Positions 7,581-18,138 are shown, counted from the stretch's first letter. The stretch: DNA of 64,000 nucleotides from Mucilaginibacter sp. PPCGB 2223 (GCF_001705515.1 NZ_MDJS01000001.1:744001-808000); one strand, 5' to 3'. Numbers and translations are program-made. The notes: generated from the sequence alone by a model not told the origin.

Positions 7581-10500
7581 TTATTTCTTCTCAATCCACA
7601 AACCCACCGGCCCCATCAAACCCGATTCGGTTAACCGGTATTGCCCGCCAAAAGGAGGTGTATAGCTATCCAATATTTTTTTGCCTTCCGGAGCCCGCTG
7701 GTCGCCTATCAGGCGGTTTGTCCACTCGTTGGTGACCCTTACTTCCAGTTGATTATAGTTACCGCTCCTGATATAGGATGTTATATCTATTTTGTAAGGC
7801 GGTTTCCAAAGTGTGCCTGCTTCATGTCCGTTAACATAAACTTCGGCAACATCGCCAACCTTGCCCAGATCCAGTATCACCTTTTGCCTCAACGTATAGA
7901 CCCTTTCACTTATTGAAAAGAAAGTTTTATATGCTGCCGTTCCCGAAAAGTATTTAATACCGGTGTCGGCACTCATCGTCCACGATTGTAATTTGAGCAT
8001 CTCTATTTTAGCCGGCGCACCCATCTTCGGCGGAAAGCTTACATCCCATTTTCCGCCAATATATTTAACCAATTCGTAAGGATATATAGTTACTTGTCGG
8101 GTAGTTTCGGTAGCCGTCTTGTTAAAGGTTACAAATACAGCCTCGCGTTCATCCAAATGCAGTGGTACGATAGTTTTATTGCCGTTAATGGTATAGCTTG
8201 CCGGGCTTACTGAGCCATCATCCGCGTGCCACAATTCGGCTTCCTTGCCGCTTACTCTAAACCGGGCCTCAATATCTATAGGCTTATCCGTACGGTTAGC
8301 CACAAAATAAATATCGTTACCGCCATCGCGACGATGTATCCAGCTCAGATCGCTATCCAAAGGTTTATCAAATTCCACATCCGGTTTAACCGATGCTGAC
8401 TTTAGTACATCTTTTAAAGGGATACCCCAATACACGTAGCCTTTGCCAACCGTACGTTGTGTACGGCTTATACCATCTAAGTCGCCCCAAACATCATCGG
8501 CCAATTGGGTTATTTCATCAGTCTGATCTTTACCGCTGTATCCGGGTGATTTTGTGGGTCGCGGGCCGAGGATAGTTGCCCCGTTTGCTGCCAGTTCCTT
8601 TACTTTTTTGAGTGTCGAAAGGCTTAATTCATTGGCTTGCGGCAGTACCAATACACTGTAAGTCATGCCATCGGGCATAACCAGTTTACCGGCAGCATTG
8701 ACACTCATCCGGCTGATCAGTGCATCGGCATTAATAAAATCGTATTGATAACCATCGGGTAAAGCAGGTTGAATGCCCGCACCCCAGAATGGCATGGTGG
8801 ACGGCGCGCCTTCGTTAAGTAAATAAGCTACATCAGCCACATACAAACCTTTTTGCAGCATATATGAGTTACGCGATACATAATCTATAAAAGGTTTGGC
8901 TTGTTCTGCCCAGGTAATATTGCGGTTGATATGCGTGCCTACCATTACATTACCCGGTTTGGTATCGAGCGGCTGGTGTGCCGAGGTGTGAAAAACCAGG
9001 CGGTTAATGCCCTGCGTAAACCAATAATCACTAATTTTTTTGAGCGTATACGGCGATTCGTAATTACCGCCGGTAAATGATTCGGCTGCGATGATATTCT
9101 TACCGTAAACATGCCCCGCCGAGGCCGCGCCCCGTACATCCATATAATACATTGATGATGGGTGCAGGTCTTTCACCCAAAACTCACCCATTGGGATGTT
9201 GACATACTTTTTGTTGAGCAGGGCGTCTTCTGTACTTTCCAGTGATACGCCGCCCGCTTCGCCATACACAGCTATGCCTTGTTTGTTAAGATAATTGGTG
9301 ACTATGCCGTATGTATTTTCAGCTATCAGATCAACCAGGGTGCGCCTGAAGTCCCACAAAACCTGGTCGCTTACCTCTGCGCTTTTTACGATGCGGCCGG
9401 TTAGCGCAGGCAGGTACAAGTTCAGATCATAACCCCGGCGTTGTAAAAACTCGAGCGGCATATTCTCCGTCCAGTTTTGTATGCCGGCTTCCCAGCTATC
9501 CATCATCACATAATTTAAGCGGGTGCCGTATAATTTGCCTAATTCTTCTTTCAACGGTTGGGTGTACCCGTTGATGTAGGCCTCCATGTGCTGCTTACTT
9601 AGTTTATCGGCTTCCCAACCCAAAGCGGCGGGTACTGCCGGCCGGTTCTTTGCCCCGGTTTGCGAATAACCGAATCGCATAATGGTATAATTTCCAGGCG
9701 GAATATTCCAGCGTAGTGTACCATCGGCTTCCATTTTACCTGTCAGGATGATAATGTCGTCGGGATTTATTATCGCATTCTTTCCGACCGTGGGCGTTTC
9801 AGTGTTACTATACTCAAACAACTGGTTAAAACCGGCTTTTTCTTCATATCGGTTAACCCGTCCTCCCGAAAACAGTTTCATCTCACAAAGCTCATATACG
9901 CTATCGGGCTTGGTTTCTGTTTGTGCGATCACTTCGCCGGGTGTATAAGCAGCGCTGGTCATCTCCAGTTTAAAGTATTTGGCGCTGGTTTCGGGGAAAG
10001 CAAAGGTGCGTACTCCGCCTGCACGATAGCCCTGCTTGCCGGGAAGAACAACTAATGTCTTATAATTAACCCCATCTTCACTGGCTAAAATTCGCCCGAA
10101 CGGGATGCCTTTACGGGCTGCTATGGTTATCGCTTTTGCTTTAAATGGCTTGTTAAAAGTATATAACACCCAGGCTGTTCCGGGTTTGCCCGACGCTGTT
10201 TTTATTTTTACTGATGAGTTTAGGTCATCGTCTAAAAGAGGGGCGAAGCTGTCCGCGGCGCTACTCGCGCTTATGGTTGGCTGGTTATCCGCCATCGTCA
10301 ATTCATCAGGCGGAGTAGGGAAGGCTATCACGGCGAAATCGGCATAGTAGCCATTGCTGTTACCCCAATTACGAATAGGCCCGATAGTAGTTGGCGGATG
10401 TGGTAAAATGCCTTTAAACGCCTGCCCGCCGATTACATTCATCTCGCTCCAAACCAATTTTTTCATGGATTGGGACGGCTTTACCCAGGTACCGCCTGTT

Positions 10501-10874
10501 AAGCTCCAACCCGCCGAACTGAATACGGCCATCTCCAACCTAAGTCTTTCGGCTTCGGTTGCGGCAAAGTGTACAGCGCTCAGCCATTCGGGCGAGCCGA
10601 ATATGATTTTAGTATCGGTATTCTGACCACTGCCTGCGTTAACATCGGCCAGCTGAAAACCAGCTATGCCCACCTTACTCATCCATTCCAGGTCTTTGGT
10701 GATGCCATCTTTGCTTACGTTACTCTTCGTCCAGTGCCACCAGACACGCGGACGTGCCGATGCCGGAGGTTTTAAAAACCGGTACTTCAGCGTATCGCTA
10801 CCCTGTGCAAATGATGTATTATAAACTACTGTTAAACAGATTGATATAATAATTAACCTGAACCTATTTTTCAT
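7581..10874 (-). CDS. Secreted GH106-like alpha-L-rhamnosidase (operon gene 3)
   Basis: 1097-aa protein with a signal peptide (about 1-23, ending SFAQ) and a large GH106-type architecture. It opens with FLKPPASARPRVWWHWTKSNVS, a typical family start (about 32-53). The central barrel carries YGEAGGVSLEST and AAESFTGG acidic motifs. The C-terminal carbohydrate-binding-like sandwich includes VYVNGHEAGTLWKPPY and the ending VTNEWTNRLIGDQR. GH106 enzymes remove alpha-L-rhamnose from pectic rhamnogalacturonan. Its ATG overlaps the stop of the acetylesterase (ATGA), making a tight operon with CE12 and PL26. A related but divergent copy lies at 22265. Confidence 0.88.
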   Translation of the reverse strand: MKNRFRLIIISICLTVVYNTSFAQGSDTLKYRFLKPPASARPRVWWHWTKSNVSKDGITKDLEWMSKVGIAGFQLADVNAGSGQNTDTKIIFGSPEWLSAVHFAATEAERLRLEMAVFSSAGWSLTGGTWVKPSQSMKKLVWSEMNVIGGQAFKGILPHPPTTIGPIRNWGNSNGYYADFAVIAFPTPPDELTMADNQPTISASSAADSFAPLLDDDLNSSVKIKTASGKPGTAWVLYTFNKPFKAKAITIAARKGIPFGRILASEDGVNYKTLVVLPGKQGYRAGGVRTFAFPETSAKYFKLEMTSAAYTPGEVIAQTETKPDSVYELCEMKLFSGGRVNRYEEKAGFNQLFEYSNTETPTVGKNAIINPDDIIILTGKMEADGTLRWNIPPGNYTIMRFGYSQTGAKNRPAVPAALGWEADKLSKQHMEAYINGYTQPLKEELGKLYGTRLNYVMMDSWEAGIQNWTENMPLEFLQRRGYDLNLYLPALTGRIVKSAEVSDQVLWDFRRTLVDLIAENTYGIVTNYLNKQGIAVYGEAGGVSLESTEDALLNKKYVNIPMGEFWVKDLHPSSMYYMDVRGAASAGHVYGKNIIAAESFTGGNYESPYTLKKISDYWFTQGINRLVFHTSAHQPLDTKPGNVMVGTHINRNITWAEQAKPFIDYVSRNSYMLQKGLYVADVAYLLNEGAPSTMPFWGAGIQPALPDGYQYDFINADALISRMSVNAAGKLVMPDGMTYSVLVLPQANELSLSTLKKVKELAANGATILGPRPTKSPGYSGKDQTDEITQLADDVWGDLDGISRTQRTVGKGYVYWGIPLKDVLKSASVKPDVEFDKPLDSDLSWIHRRDGGNDIYFVANRTDKPIDIEARFRVSGKEAELWHADDGSVSPASYTINGNKTIVPLHLDEREAVFVTFNKTATETTRQVTIYPYELVKYIGGKWDVSFPPKMGAPAKIEMLKLQSWTMSADTGIKYFSGTAAYKTFFSISERVYTLRQKVILDLGKVGDVAEVYVNGHEAGTLWKPPYKIDITSYIRSGNYNQLEVRVTNEWTNRLIGDQRAPEGKKILDSYTPPFGGQYRLTESGLMGPVGLWIEKK

Positions 10875-11647
10875 TGTTTGTTCAATAGATATTTTTTAAA
10901 CGGATCGCCTTTTAAAGTACGCAGCCCCTCAACTACACAGGCAGCGTTCAATTTGGCGCCGGCCTCAATAGTATGTGTATGGTCTTTAGGGGTAAAGTAT
11001 CTGGCCATCACCGTGTCGGCACCAAATCCATCATATTTATCGGCAATGATCTTATTCAGATCAATAACCTCAACGCCCATTTGTGCAGCCACTTCTTTAT
11101 CTATCTGCACATATTCGGCACCAACACGGTCAACCTTGCCATCTTTCCACATATTGCGCGGTACCAAGGTTAGTACGACAGGTATACCGCCTTTTGCCTT
11201 AGTTTCGCGAATGTATCTGCGGATATTCCAACCGAATGAATGAGCCATCACAGTTTTTTGTGTACGAGGATTGGTCACCTCAACACTGTCGTCGCCATTG
11301 CCTTTCAAAGTAGTTGGATTGCCATCGTTATGGCCGAATTGGATCAGCACATAATCCCCGGGTTTTATGAAGGGCTCAACTTTGGCCCAAAAACCTCCGG
11401 TAACAAAGCTTAAACTGCTTGTACCGCCAAAGGCTTTGTTCTGCACCGATATTTTAGTGGTATCAAACAGGTTCTGGATAAAACTTCCCCAGCCCCATAA
11501 ACCGCCGTCACCACGCCCATAAGTGCCATTGCGCACTGTAGAATCGCCGATGAGCCACAAGGTTGGCTTTGGGGCCGGCTTGAAAATAACAAACGATGAC
11601 AGTAACGCGATGGCTGCTATCAAAGCGACCTTGTACGCGCTTTTCAT
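10871..11647 (-). CDS. Rhamnogalacturonan acetylesterase (CE12-like SGNH hydrolase, operon gene 2)
   Basis: About 258 aa from the ATG at 11647, which has a GGAAG upstream and begins a signal-anchor (MKSAYKVALIAAIALLSS). An in-frame ATG at 11671 is an alternative; the longer frame to 11728 would run into the previous gene. Catalytic blocks: WLIGDSTVRNG (Ser), IQFGHNDGN (Asn), and FTPKDHTHT (Asp/His dyad). These match CE12 rhamnogalacturonan acetylesterases, which remove acetyl groups from galacturonic acid in RG-I so that lyases can proceed. Its position between a PL26-like lyase and a GH106 supports this. Confidence 0.88.
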   Translation of the reverse strand: MKSAYKVALIAAIALLSSFVIFKPAPKPTLWLIGDSTVRNGTYGRGDGGLWGWGSFIQNLFDTTKISVQNKAFGGTSSLSFVTGGFWAKVEPFIKPGDYVLIQFGHNDGNPTTLKGNGDDSVEVTNPRTQKTVMAHSFGWNIRRYIRETKAKGGIPVVLTLVPRNMWKDGKVDRVGAEYVQIDKEVAAQMGVEVIDLNKIIADKYDGFGADTVMARYFTPKDHTHTIEAGAKLNAACVVEGLRTLKGDPFKKYLLNKQ

Positions 11648-11690
11648 GCTTCTTCCGGTTGAATGGTTCATAAAAATAATCAAGTTAACG

Positions 11691-14384
11691 TTATTTATCC
11701 CAAGCGATATTATGCTCGGGCATGGCATCTCCGGCCATCTGCAGTAACTCTATCGCATTTAAACACCATTGGGATGTGCCATTTGTCGATACATTCCTGA
11801 TTTCGTACAATGGCTTAAGCACCGCAGGGCCATTCAGTAATTTAGAATCAAATTTGTTAGGCCCGCTACCAAAGCGCCCTTGTCCCGATGGTAAAAACTC
11901 GTCCCAGGCACGTTTGGCGTATTTAGGATCTTTAGTTACGTAGTAAGCATAACCTGGTTGGCGTGCATAATCACCGGCGCTATCACCTAATTTTATGCTT
12001 ACCCCAAATGCGGCTTTAACTTCTTCTTCGGGAGCGCCATATAACGAGCAGTATTGCAGGTACATACGGTTCCAGTCTTTGTTATTCAATATCGGGGTTA
12101 GCTCATAGGCCATTTCCATACCACCCATCAGCGTGGCTAAGTGCAGGTTGCCGATGTCTTGCGGGGCTATCTGGTAAATGTGGTTGGTTTTTGGGTCATA
12201 ACCCATACCGCCGTCTTTGCCTTTGGTCGAGTAAAAACCGTAGGTCATTTTCGTAAAATCGTTCACGCCGACCAGTATTTTGTTCTTCCATTTAATATCG
12301 CCTGTACGTTCCCACTCGGTCATCCAATTGCCTACCAGGCCAACCCAATCCGGCCCGAAGCGCGCATGGGTGGGATACTTATCTTTCGGCAATATTTCGC
12401 GCAGCGGGTCAACATGCGCCAAACCGCTATCGGCATTCATGGCCGACTGATGCATGATATCGCCGGTGCGCTCGTCGGTAGTGAGGTAATAATAAAACCG
12501 ACGTAAGATGGCCTGGCTCTCCCGTACTTCCTTCGAGCCATCGCCCCAGTGGTTTACGTTGTGGCGCGAGCCTAATCCGGCGTACGGACCTAAATGATAT
12601 AGATCCACCTCGCTGGTATGGCGTGTCATGGCCTCGGCCATTTTAAAAATATCGGCGCGTCCGGTACGGAGATAACTATACCAAAGCCATATATCGGTCG
12701 ATAACTCGGTATTATCCCACGCAAAACCACCAATGTCGTACTTCCAGGTATGGCGCGAGGCGTCGTAACTATGCATCACATCGCCATAGTTCCAAAAGCC
12801 GTACCATTCGCGCCTGTCAATTTCGCCCTGGTAAAAGGCGATGGCTTTATCCAGTTGATCTTCTATCCACTGTTTCCCTTTGGTCGATCGGTCGGGCAAG
12901 CTCCACATTCCCAAAGCGCCAACGCTGTGCAGGTACTGCGGTGTGGTGGTTAGCAATACAGTATTGTTTGTTGCAGCGGCATTGGCTGCCAGTTGCTGGT
13001 TGTCGGGTATGGCAGTGTACGGGTAGATCATGATCTCGCTGGTACGGGCAACACCATGCGGTGTGCTAAAGCCTTTCTGAACATCCTCGTAAGTGATATC
13101 CAGGCTGTGCGCTACCGTATCGTAATGCCTCATATCCATCGCATCCGAGTATGGCGACCACATCCATACATGTATTTTAGCTTCAGGAGTACGTGCGTCG
13201 TTGATTTCGAGCGCTGCAGGGTACGATTGCCAGAAGTTTTTTAAGGACATCGCCAACCCGCCTGTGACATCACCAACAAAAGCCAAACCGGTAGCACGTT
13301 TGCCACCGTTAACATCCAGCCAGCTGCCGGCGCCATTAGTGCGTTTTTGGATGTTGAAGCCATCGGCACTGCTTTGCACCAGCTTATAATCGTTCCAACT
13401 GGCCATTTCGTGGTATAAGGTTTTGATATTTTCAGGAACAGTTTCCACGTTCGGGATGAGTTTACCTTGTGCCTGATCATTGATATACTGGCTTGGCCTG
13501 CGACCGTTAAGCGGCTGTACAGGTTCGGCCCAAATGCCCTCGCCCTCGCCCGAGAAACGCACGTGCCGGTTCTGCAACTGCTCGCGGAAAGGCACCGAAA
13601 AAGTTAAACCCATACCTTTGATAAAATCCTTTTGATCGTCGCCATCAAATATCATGGTATGTAAGATCCGGATGTTATCCACGTTTTGGTAAAAATACAG
13701 GCGCACAATAAACGGGAGCAGGGTACGGCTGCCGTTACTTAGTTTTAGGTTACCTTCAATACGTACAACTGCGCGTATCGGTCCGATTTGTTCGATTACA
13801 ACGTTTGATATATTGCTGCTGTATCTTTGCTTAACAGCGCTGGTATTGATATCCGCATCCGATTGATTTTGAAGGATGCATTCCAGCTTACCGTTTTTTG
13901 CGATAGCCTTACCATTTAGCGTAATAGCAGGGATAAGTATTTCTCCGTTTTTGGCAATATCACATTGCAGATGGCCTGTGTTAACATGGATGGTATTGCC
14001 ATCGTCGGTAACGAGGGTGCGGGCGGCCATCGATTTCATTCCCTTTGCGGGAGCAGCATTTAACGATACATTTTTATTTGTCGAATCGCCTACTGTTGCA
14101 AAGGCAGTCCATTTGATAGAGCCATCCGGCCAGTAAGCCAGGTCCCAGCTTTGCAACGGCATGATTTTACCATCAGCTGTCAACGTAAAAGCTGTGTTTG
14201 CCTTAACTTTGCCCTGAGGCCACGGCACGCCCCAGCTTACACCTGTCGGCATAACCGGCGTACCGCTCAACCAGCTTAATTTAACGGCATCAGTTGGGTT
14301 CTGGGCCTTGGTTAAAATAGTGTTTAACAATAAAAAAATCGCCGGTAAGGCAAAAAACTTGCGGCAGGTAGTAAAGCTCATCAT
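11691..14384 (-). CDS. PL26-like exo-rhamnogalacturonan lyase (PcRGLX/YetA family, operon gene 1)
   Basis: 897 aa with a signal peptide (about 1-27, LTKAQ). The N-terminal domain LSWLSGTPVMPTGVSWGVPW with SWDLAYWPDGSIKWTAFA is the PcRGLX/YetA first domain. A long alpha/alpha barrel-like region with many Trp and Tyr follows (about 400-780), for example GLGSRHNVNHWGDGSKEVRE. Family members cleave rhamnogalacturonan from its end by beta-elimination. It is the first gene of the minus-strand operon PL26-CE12-GH106, with 43 bp to the next start. The 269-bp gap to the divergent gene at 14654 should hold its promoter. An in-frame Met at position 2 is an equally possible start. Confidence 0.82.
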   Translation of the reverse strand: MMSFTTCRKFFALPAIFLLLNTILTKAQNPTDAVKLSWLSGTPVMPTGVSWGVPWPQGKVKANTAFTLTADGKIMPLQSWDLAYWPDGSIKWTAFATVGDSTNKNVSLNAAPAKGMKSMAARTLVTDDGNTIHVNTGHLQCDIAKNGEILIPAITLNGKAIAKNGKLECILQNQSDADINTSAVKQRYSSNISNVVIEQIGPIRAVVRIEGNLKLSNGSRTLLPFIVRLYFYQNVDNIRILHTMIFDGDDQKDFIKGMGLTFSVPFREQLQNRHVRFSGEGEGIWAEPVQPLNGRRPSQYINDQAQGKLIPNVETVPENIKTLYHEMASWNDYKLVQSSADGFNIQKRTNGAGSWLDVNGGKRATGLAFVGDVTGGLAMSLKNFWQSYPAALEINDARTPEAKIHVWMWSPYSDAMDMRHYDTVAHSLDITYEDVQKGFSTPHGVARTSEIMIYPYTAIPDNQQLAANAAATNNTVLLTTTPQYLHSVGALGMWSLPDRSTKGKQWIEDQLDKAIAFYQGEIDRREWYGFWNYGDVMHSYDASRHTWKYDIGGFAWDNTELSTDIWLWYSYLRTGRADIFKMAEAMTRHTSEVDLYHLGPYAGLGSRHNVNHWGDGSKEVRESQAILRRFYYYLTTDERTGDIMHQSAMNADSGLAHVDPLREILPKDKYPTHARFGPDWVGLVGNWMTEWERTGDIKWKNKILVGVNDFTKMTYGFYSTKGKDGGMGYDPKTNHIYQIAPQDIGNLHLATLMGGMEMAYELTPILNNKDWNRMYLQYCSLYGAPEEEVKAAFGVSIKLGDSAGDYARQPGYAYYVTKDPKYAKRAWDEFLPSGQGRFGSGPNKFDSKLLNGPAVLKPLYEIRNVSTNGTSQWCLNAIELLQMAGDAMPEHNIAWDK

Positions 14385-14653
14385 CGTTAAAATTTATACT
14401 GGTTGTATGTTCGGTGTTTTAACCGTGTTTATATTGGTTTTCAGCAACTAATGTAAAATACTGCACCATGTTTGGCATCCTGTAGTGTTATGGTACCTGC
14501 GTAAAATTTTTGTTGTAAAACAAGTGGGTTTTTAAAGCGCAGGTAACGGGCATAACATGAAACAAGTTAAGAATAACAAGTTAAAATAACTGAAAAGCAA
14601 ATAATTGTAGTAAATTTATCGGTTGATAAAAATAAAGCTATTTGTCATAAGCA

Positions 14654-16804
14654 ATGATAACCCCCCGGTATTATATTTTAGGGCTACTGATATTATTGGT
14701 TAGTATTGCAAATGCGCAATGCCCTGAGAACATCGGTTTTGATTATGGTAATTTCAAAGACTGGCAGGGAGCAAAGGGTATTGCCAGCACGAGTGATGGT
14801 AGCCTGGTTTTTAACCAAACAGGTATTTTTAGTGATATACACACGCTTTTTTATGCTAAAGATAACCAGGTCGATCCTTATGGTCACTTTCCGATCGTTA
14901 GTCCGAACGGGAGCAGTACCTGCGTGAGATTGGGCAATAATACGACAGGTACAAACAAGGCGCAGCAACTAAGTTATACATTTACAGTACCGGCAAACGA
15001 TCCTGATTATAGCATTATTTACTACTATGCGGTGGTTTTTCAAAATCCAAGCCATGCCCCATACCAGCAGCCAAGATTTACCGCAAAGGTTTTTGATGTT
15101 ACGGATAACCAATATATTACCTGTGGAAATTTTGATTTTGTAGCATCGTCAGGTTTACCCGGATTTCAAAATGCAGGGAATAGCGTATATTATAAAGATT
15201 GGTCGCCGGTCACAATTAATTTACTCGGCTTTTCGGGTAAAACATTGCGTTTAGAATTTGCAACAAATAATTGTACCCTTGGCGGACACTTTGGTTATGC
15301 ATATATCGATATTAACCAGAACTGTACATCACCTATATCGGGCAGCACATTCTGTACAACAACTGCTTCGAAGGTGACACTGGTTGCGCCATCGGGCTTT
15401 GCACAATACTTTTGGTATAAGGGTAACGATTTTTCTACGGTGATAGGGCAGGCAAGTACCCTCGATCTGGATCCGGCTCCGGCAATTGGGAGCACGTATT
15501 CTGTCAGGATAGTGCCGTTTCCGGGGATAGGCTGCGAGGATACTATTCATACAACAATAAAGGGTGTCGAGTCGATAGTTTTCAAGGTAAAGGATACAAT
15601 TTCAACATGTTCATCCAATGGGATAGATCTTACGGATACATCTGTCACATCTGGCAGCAGCCCGGGCTTTACGTATACTTATTTTTCTGATGCGGCATGT
15701 ACCAAGGGTATCGTAGGGCCGCAAAGTATACTCACCAGCGGGGTATATTATATCAAAGCAACAACGCCAGGCGGATGTTCGTTTGTTAAGCAGGTTAATG
15801 CTTATGTGTTTAATCAATCGAGCCTCGTTGTCAATAACCCGGCACCCGCCTGTAAATCACAGCCTGTTGATATTACTTTGCCTGACGTGACCAGGGGCAG
15901 CGATCCGGGACTTGTTTTTACCTATTGGACCGATATCGGCGCCACAAAAAAATTGTCGAATCCCGATAAGATCACTACTACAGGGGTGTATTATATTAAG
16001 GCGACAAGTGGTATCTGCAGTGTAGTAAGCCCTGTTTCGGTTACCGTGGTAGATCCTCCAAACCTTGTTATCAATAATCCTGCAGGGTGCCTCACAGTTG
16101 ATATGACGCTACCCGCAGTAACTGCAGGTAGTGATGCCGGCATTACGCTGAGCTATTGGACGGATGCGGCAGCCACACAGGCAGTTACCGACCCTCATAA
16201 CATAACCTCGAGCAACACGTATTATATCAAAGCGGTGAACAGCACAGGGTGCGCAACAATTGCGCCGGTATTGGTAGATGTAAAGCCGGTCCCGGTTGTC
16301 ACGATAACAAATCCGCCGGCTGTTGTATTTCCCGAAACGGTAGATCTGAGTACCACGTTTACGCCACAAAGTGGGTTAACCTATAGTTATTGGCACGACG
16401 CTGCTGCCACAATACCTTTAACTAACGCTACCGCAATCGCCAGGCCATCAACTTATTATATCAAGGTATCTAATACAGGTTGCAGTACAATCTATCCCGT
16501 TAAGGTTACTATAGGCGCGCCGCCGGCTATCGATTTCAGCCTGAATACCTTTACACCGAACGGAGACGGAGTAAACGATATTTTTAAAATTAAAGCGCCT
16601 GCATCAATCAAACTCAAGTATTTTAAAATATACAGCCCATGGGGGCAGCAATTGTTTGAAACTGCCGACCTTAATAAAGGCTGGGATGGGACATACCAGG
16701 GTAAACCAATGCCAATGGGTACCTACTATTGGATATACAACGCGTATGATACCTATACTAATTTACCCTTATCCCAATCAGGTAGTATAACTATAATACG
16801 ATGA
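14654..16804 (+). CDS. Large secreted surface protein with Ig-like repeats and gliding-motility C-terminal (CHU_C) domain
   Basis: 716 aa: signal peptide (about 1-21, ending NAQC), an N-terminal jelly-roll-like region (about 22-225), an Ig-like segment, four tandem ~80-aa repeats (about 315-620), and a C-terminal CHU_C domain (about 625-716) with FTPNGDGVNDIF and GWDGTYQGKPMPMGTYYW. The CHU_C type-B sorting domain directs Bacteroidota proteins through the type IX secretion system to the cell surface. The repeats carry the recurring core YW-TDAAAT and YYIKA. Adhesin or glycan-binding function is plausible. It lies between two rhamnogalacturonan gene groups but is not an enzyme. Confidence 0.85.
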   Translation: MITPRYYILGLLILLVSIANAQCPENIGFDYGNFKDWQGAKGIASTSDGSLVFNQTGIFSDIHTLFYAKDNQVDPYGHFPIVSPNGSSTCVRLGNNTTGTNKAQQLSYTFTVPANDPDYSIIYYYAVVFQNPSHAPYQQPRFTAKVFDVTDNQYITCGNFDFVASSGLPGFQNAGNSVYYKDWSPVTINLLGFSGKTLRLEFATNNCTLGGHFGYAYIDINQNCTSPISGSTFCTTTASKVTLVAPSGFAQYFWYKGNDFSTVIGQASTLDLDPAPAIGSTYSVRIVPFPGIGCEDTIHTTIKGVESIVFKVKDTISTCSSNGIDLTDTSVTSGSSPGFTYTYFSDAACTKGIVGPQSILTSGVYYIKATTPGGCSFVKQVNAYVFNQSSLVVNNPAPACKSQPVDITLPDVTRGSDPGLVFTYWTDIGATKKLSNPDKITTTGVYYIKATSGICSVVSPVSVTVVDPPNLVINNPAGCLTVDMTLPAVTAGSDAGITLSYWTDAAATQAVTDPHNITSSNTYYIKAVNSTGCATIAPVLVDVKPVPVVTITNPPAVVFPETVDLSTTFTPQSGLTYSYWHDAAATIPLTNATAIARPSTYYIKVSNTGCSTIYPVKVTIGAPPAIDFSLNTFTPNGDGVNDIFKIKAPASIKLKYFKIYSPWGQQLFETADLNKGWDGTYQGKPMPMGTYYWIYNAYDTYTNLPLSQSGSITIIR
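15601..16522 (+). repeat. Four tandem ~240-bp coding repeats in the CHU_C surface protein
   Basis: The motif encoding YYIKA or YYIKV recurs at about 15745, 15990, 16222 and 16458, close to 240 bp apart. Each is preceded by an FTY-Y-DA/YWTDAAAT-like stretch. The copies are diverged at the DNA level but the protein pattern is constant, which fits Ig-like modules of one surface fibre. Confidence 0.75.
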
Positions 16805-16975
16805 ATAAGGAGGTGGGTTTCTTTTTAATTAATATCAAATCAATAAAATTAATAAAATTTCCATTTTTGTATTTTAAGCTCATATATTTATAATTCATCT
16901 AATAATTGATATGAATTCGCTAACTTTAATTGTAATATTGTTAATGCAATTGAAACCACCTCTAACTTTACACAT

Positions 16976-18010
16976 ATGAAAAAAACCTTTACTCTGATTT
17001 TATTTGCGGCTTTTATAAGTATGAAAGCCAGTGCGCAGGATGGGATTAATGATTTATTTAAAGGGAATCCGAGCGATGTTAATAAATTATTGAACGCCTA
17101 CACCGATCCTTTATTTAAGGGTTTTGGCAATAGCTTGAATGGCGGTTGGACCAATACAGCCCGTACACAAAAGCTATTAAGGTTCAATATCCGTGTGAGC
17201 GCCACCGTAAGCTTTGTTTCGGATGCTGACAAAAATTTTGATATCAACTCACTTGGGTTGTCGAACATTAAACCAACCAATGCAGGACAATCTGTTACTC
17301 CGACTTTTGGCGGTACAGGTAGCACCGGCGCTGCAATAACGGTAACCGACCCGGCACACCCTACCGATCCTAATTATACCTATAAGACCAATTTGCCGGG
17401 CGGCGTAACACAATACATCCCAGCACCGCAAATTCAGCTTACGGTAGGCTTAATTAAGAATACCGATGTTACAGTGCGTTTTATACCAACTACCAAAATT
17501 ACGGATGACGTAGGTTCGGTTGGGATGTTCGGTGTTGGTTTAAAGCACAATTTTGCGCCCGATTTGAGCAAGACCCTGCCGTTCGACCTGGCTTTGGCAA
17601 TTGGCTATACCCATTTAAGCTATGAAAAACCTATGGATGTTCGTAAAAATGATAACGTAGCTATTCCGGGCCAATCATTAAAAGGCGACTTTACCGGTTG
17701 GAATACCCAGGTTATTCTTTCTAAAAGGTTATTGTTTTTTACACCATTTGTTTCTGTTGGGTACCTATCAAGCAATACCGATGTTGGTTTAAAAGGTTCT
17801 TATCCTTTTGTAACCGGTGTTACCAATACAGGACAACCCGTTTACACAAACTATTCTGACCCAATTACTGTTAACGGCTCAAGTGCGGCAACTAATAGTG
17901 CGCGTGCAGATGTTGGTTTTCAGATGAGTTTCTGGGTACTTAAATTATATGCTTCGTACAGCTTTGCCGCTTATCAATCTGCAAACGCAGGTATCGGTTT
18001 GGGATTTTAA
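16976..18010 (+). CDS. DUF6588-like outer membrane protein
   Basis: 344 aa with a signal peptide (MKKTFTLILFAAFISMKASA, cleaved near residue 20). The mature N-terminus has LLNAYTDPLFKGFGNSLNGGW (about 40-60, split at the Pro), typical of DUF6588. Alternating strands and Gly/aromatic patterns follow, ending in a Phe (GIGLGF), as expected for a beta-barrel substrate of the BAM machinery. No enzymatic motif is seen. The family is common in Bacteroidota and its function is unknown. A terminator hairpin follows the stop. Confidence 0.72.
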   Translation: MKKTFTLILFAAFISMKASAQDGINDLFKGNPSDVNKLLNAYTDPLFKGFGNSLNGGWTNTARTQKLLRFNIRVSATVSFVSDADKNFDINSLGLSNIKPTNAGQSVTPTFGGTGSTGAAITVTDPAHPTDPNYTYKTNLPGGVTQYIPAPQIQLTVGLIKNTDVTVRFIPTTKITDDVGSVGMFGVGLKHNFAPDLSKTLPFDLALAIGYTHLSYEKPMDVRKNDNVAIPGQSLKGDFTGWNTQVILSKRLLFFTPFVSVGYLSSNTDVGLKGSYPFVTGVTNTGQPVYTNYSDPITVNGSSAATNSARADVGFQMSFWVLKLYASYSFAAYQSANAGIGLGF

Positions 18011-18035
18011 AAATATTACTAACTGACCTTTTTGC

Positions 18036-18072
18036 AAAGCCCTGGGTTTTTAACCCGGGGTTTTGTGTTTTT
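18036..18072 (+). terminator. Rho-independent terminator
   Basis: CCCTGGGTT and AACCCGGGG arms separated by TTT form a nine-pair stem with one wobble, then TTTTGTGTTTTT. It lies 28 bp after the DUF6588 stop. Confidence 0.8.
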
Positions 18073-18138
18073 GATCGGGATGATAGTTTAATACAAGAAT
18101 GAGCTAAATAAATACCATTAGTATACTATGCGGATATT

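Noticed and set aside
15601-16522. CRISPR array suggested by regular ~240-bp spacing
   Set aside because: The periodicity is coding (Ig-like modules); units are too long and continuous with no spacers.
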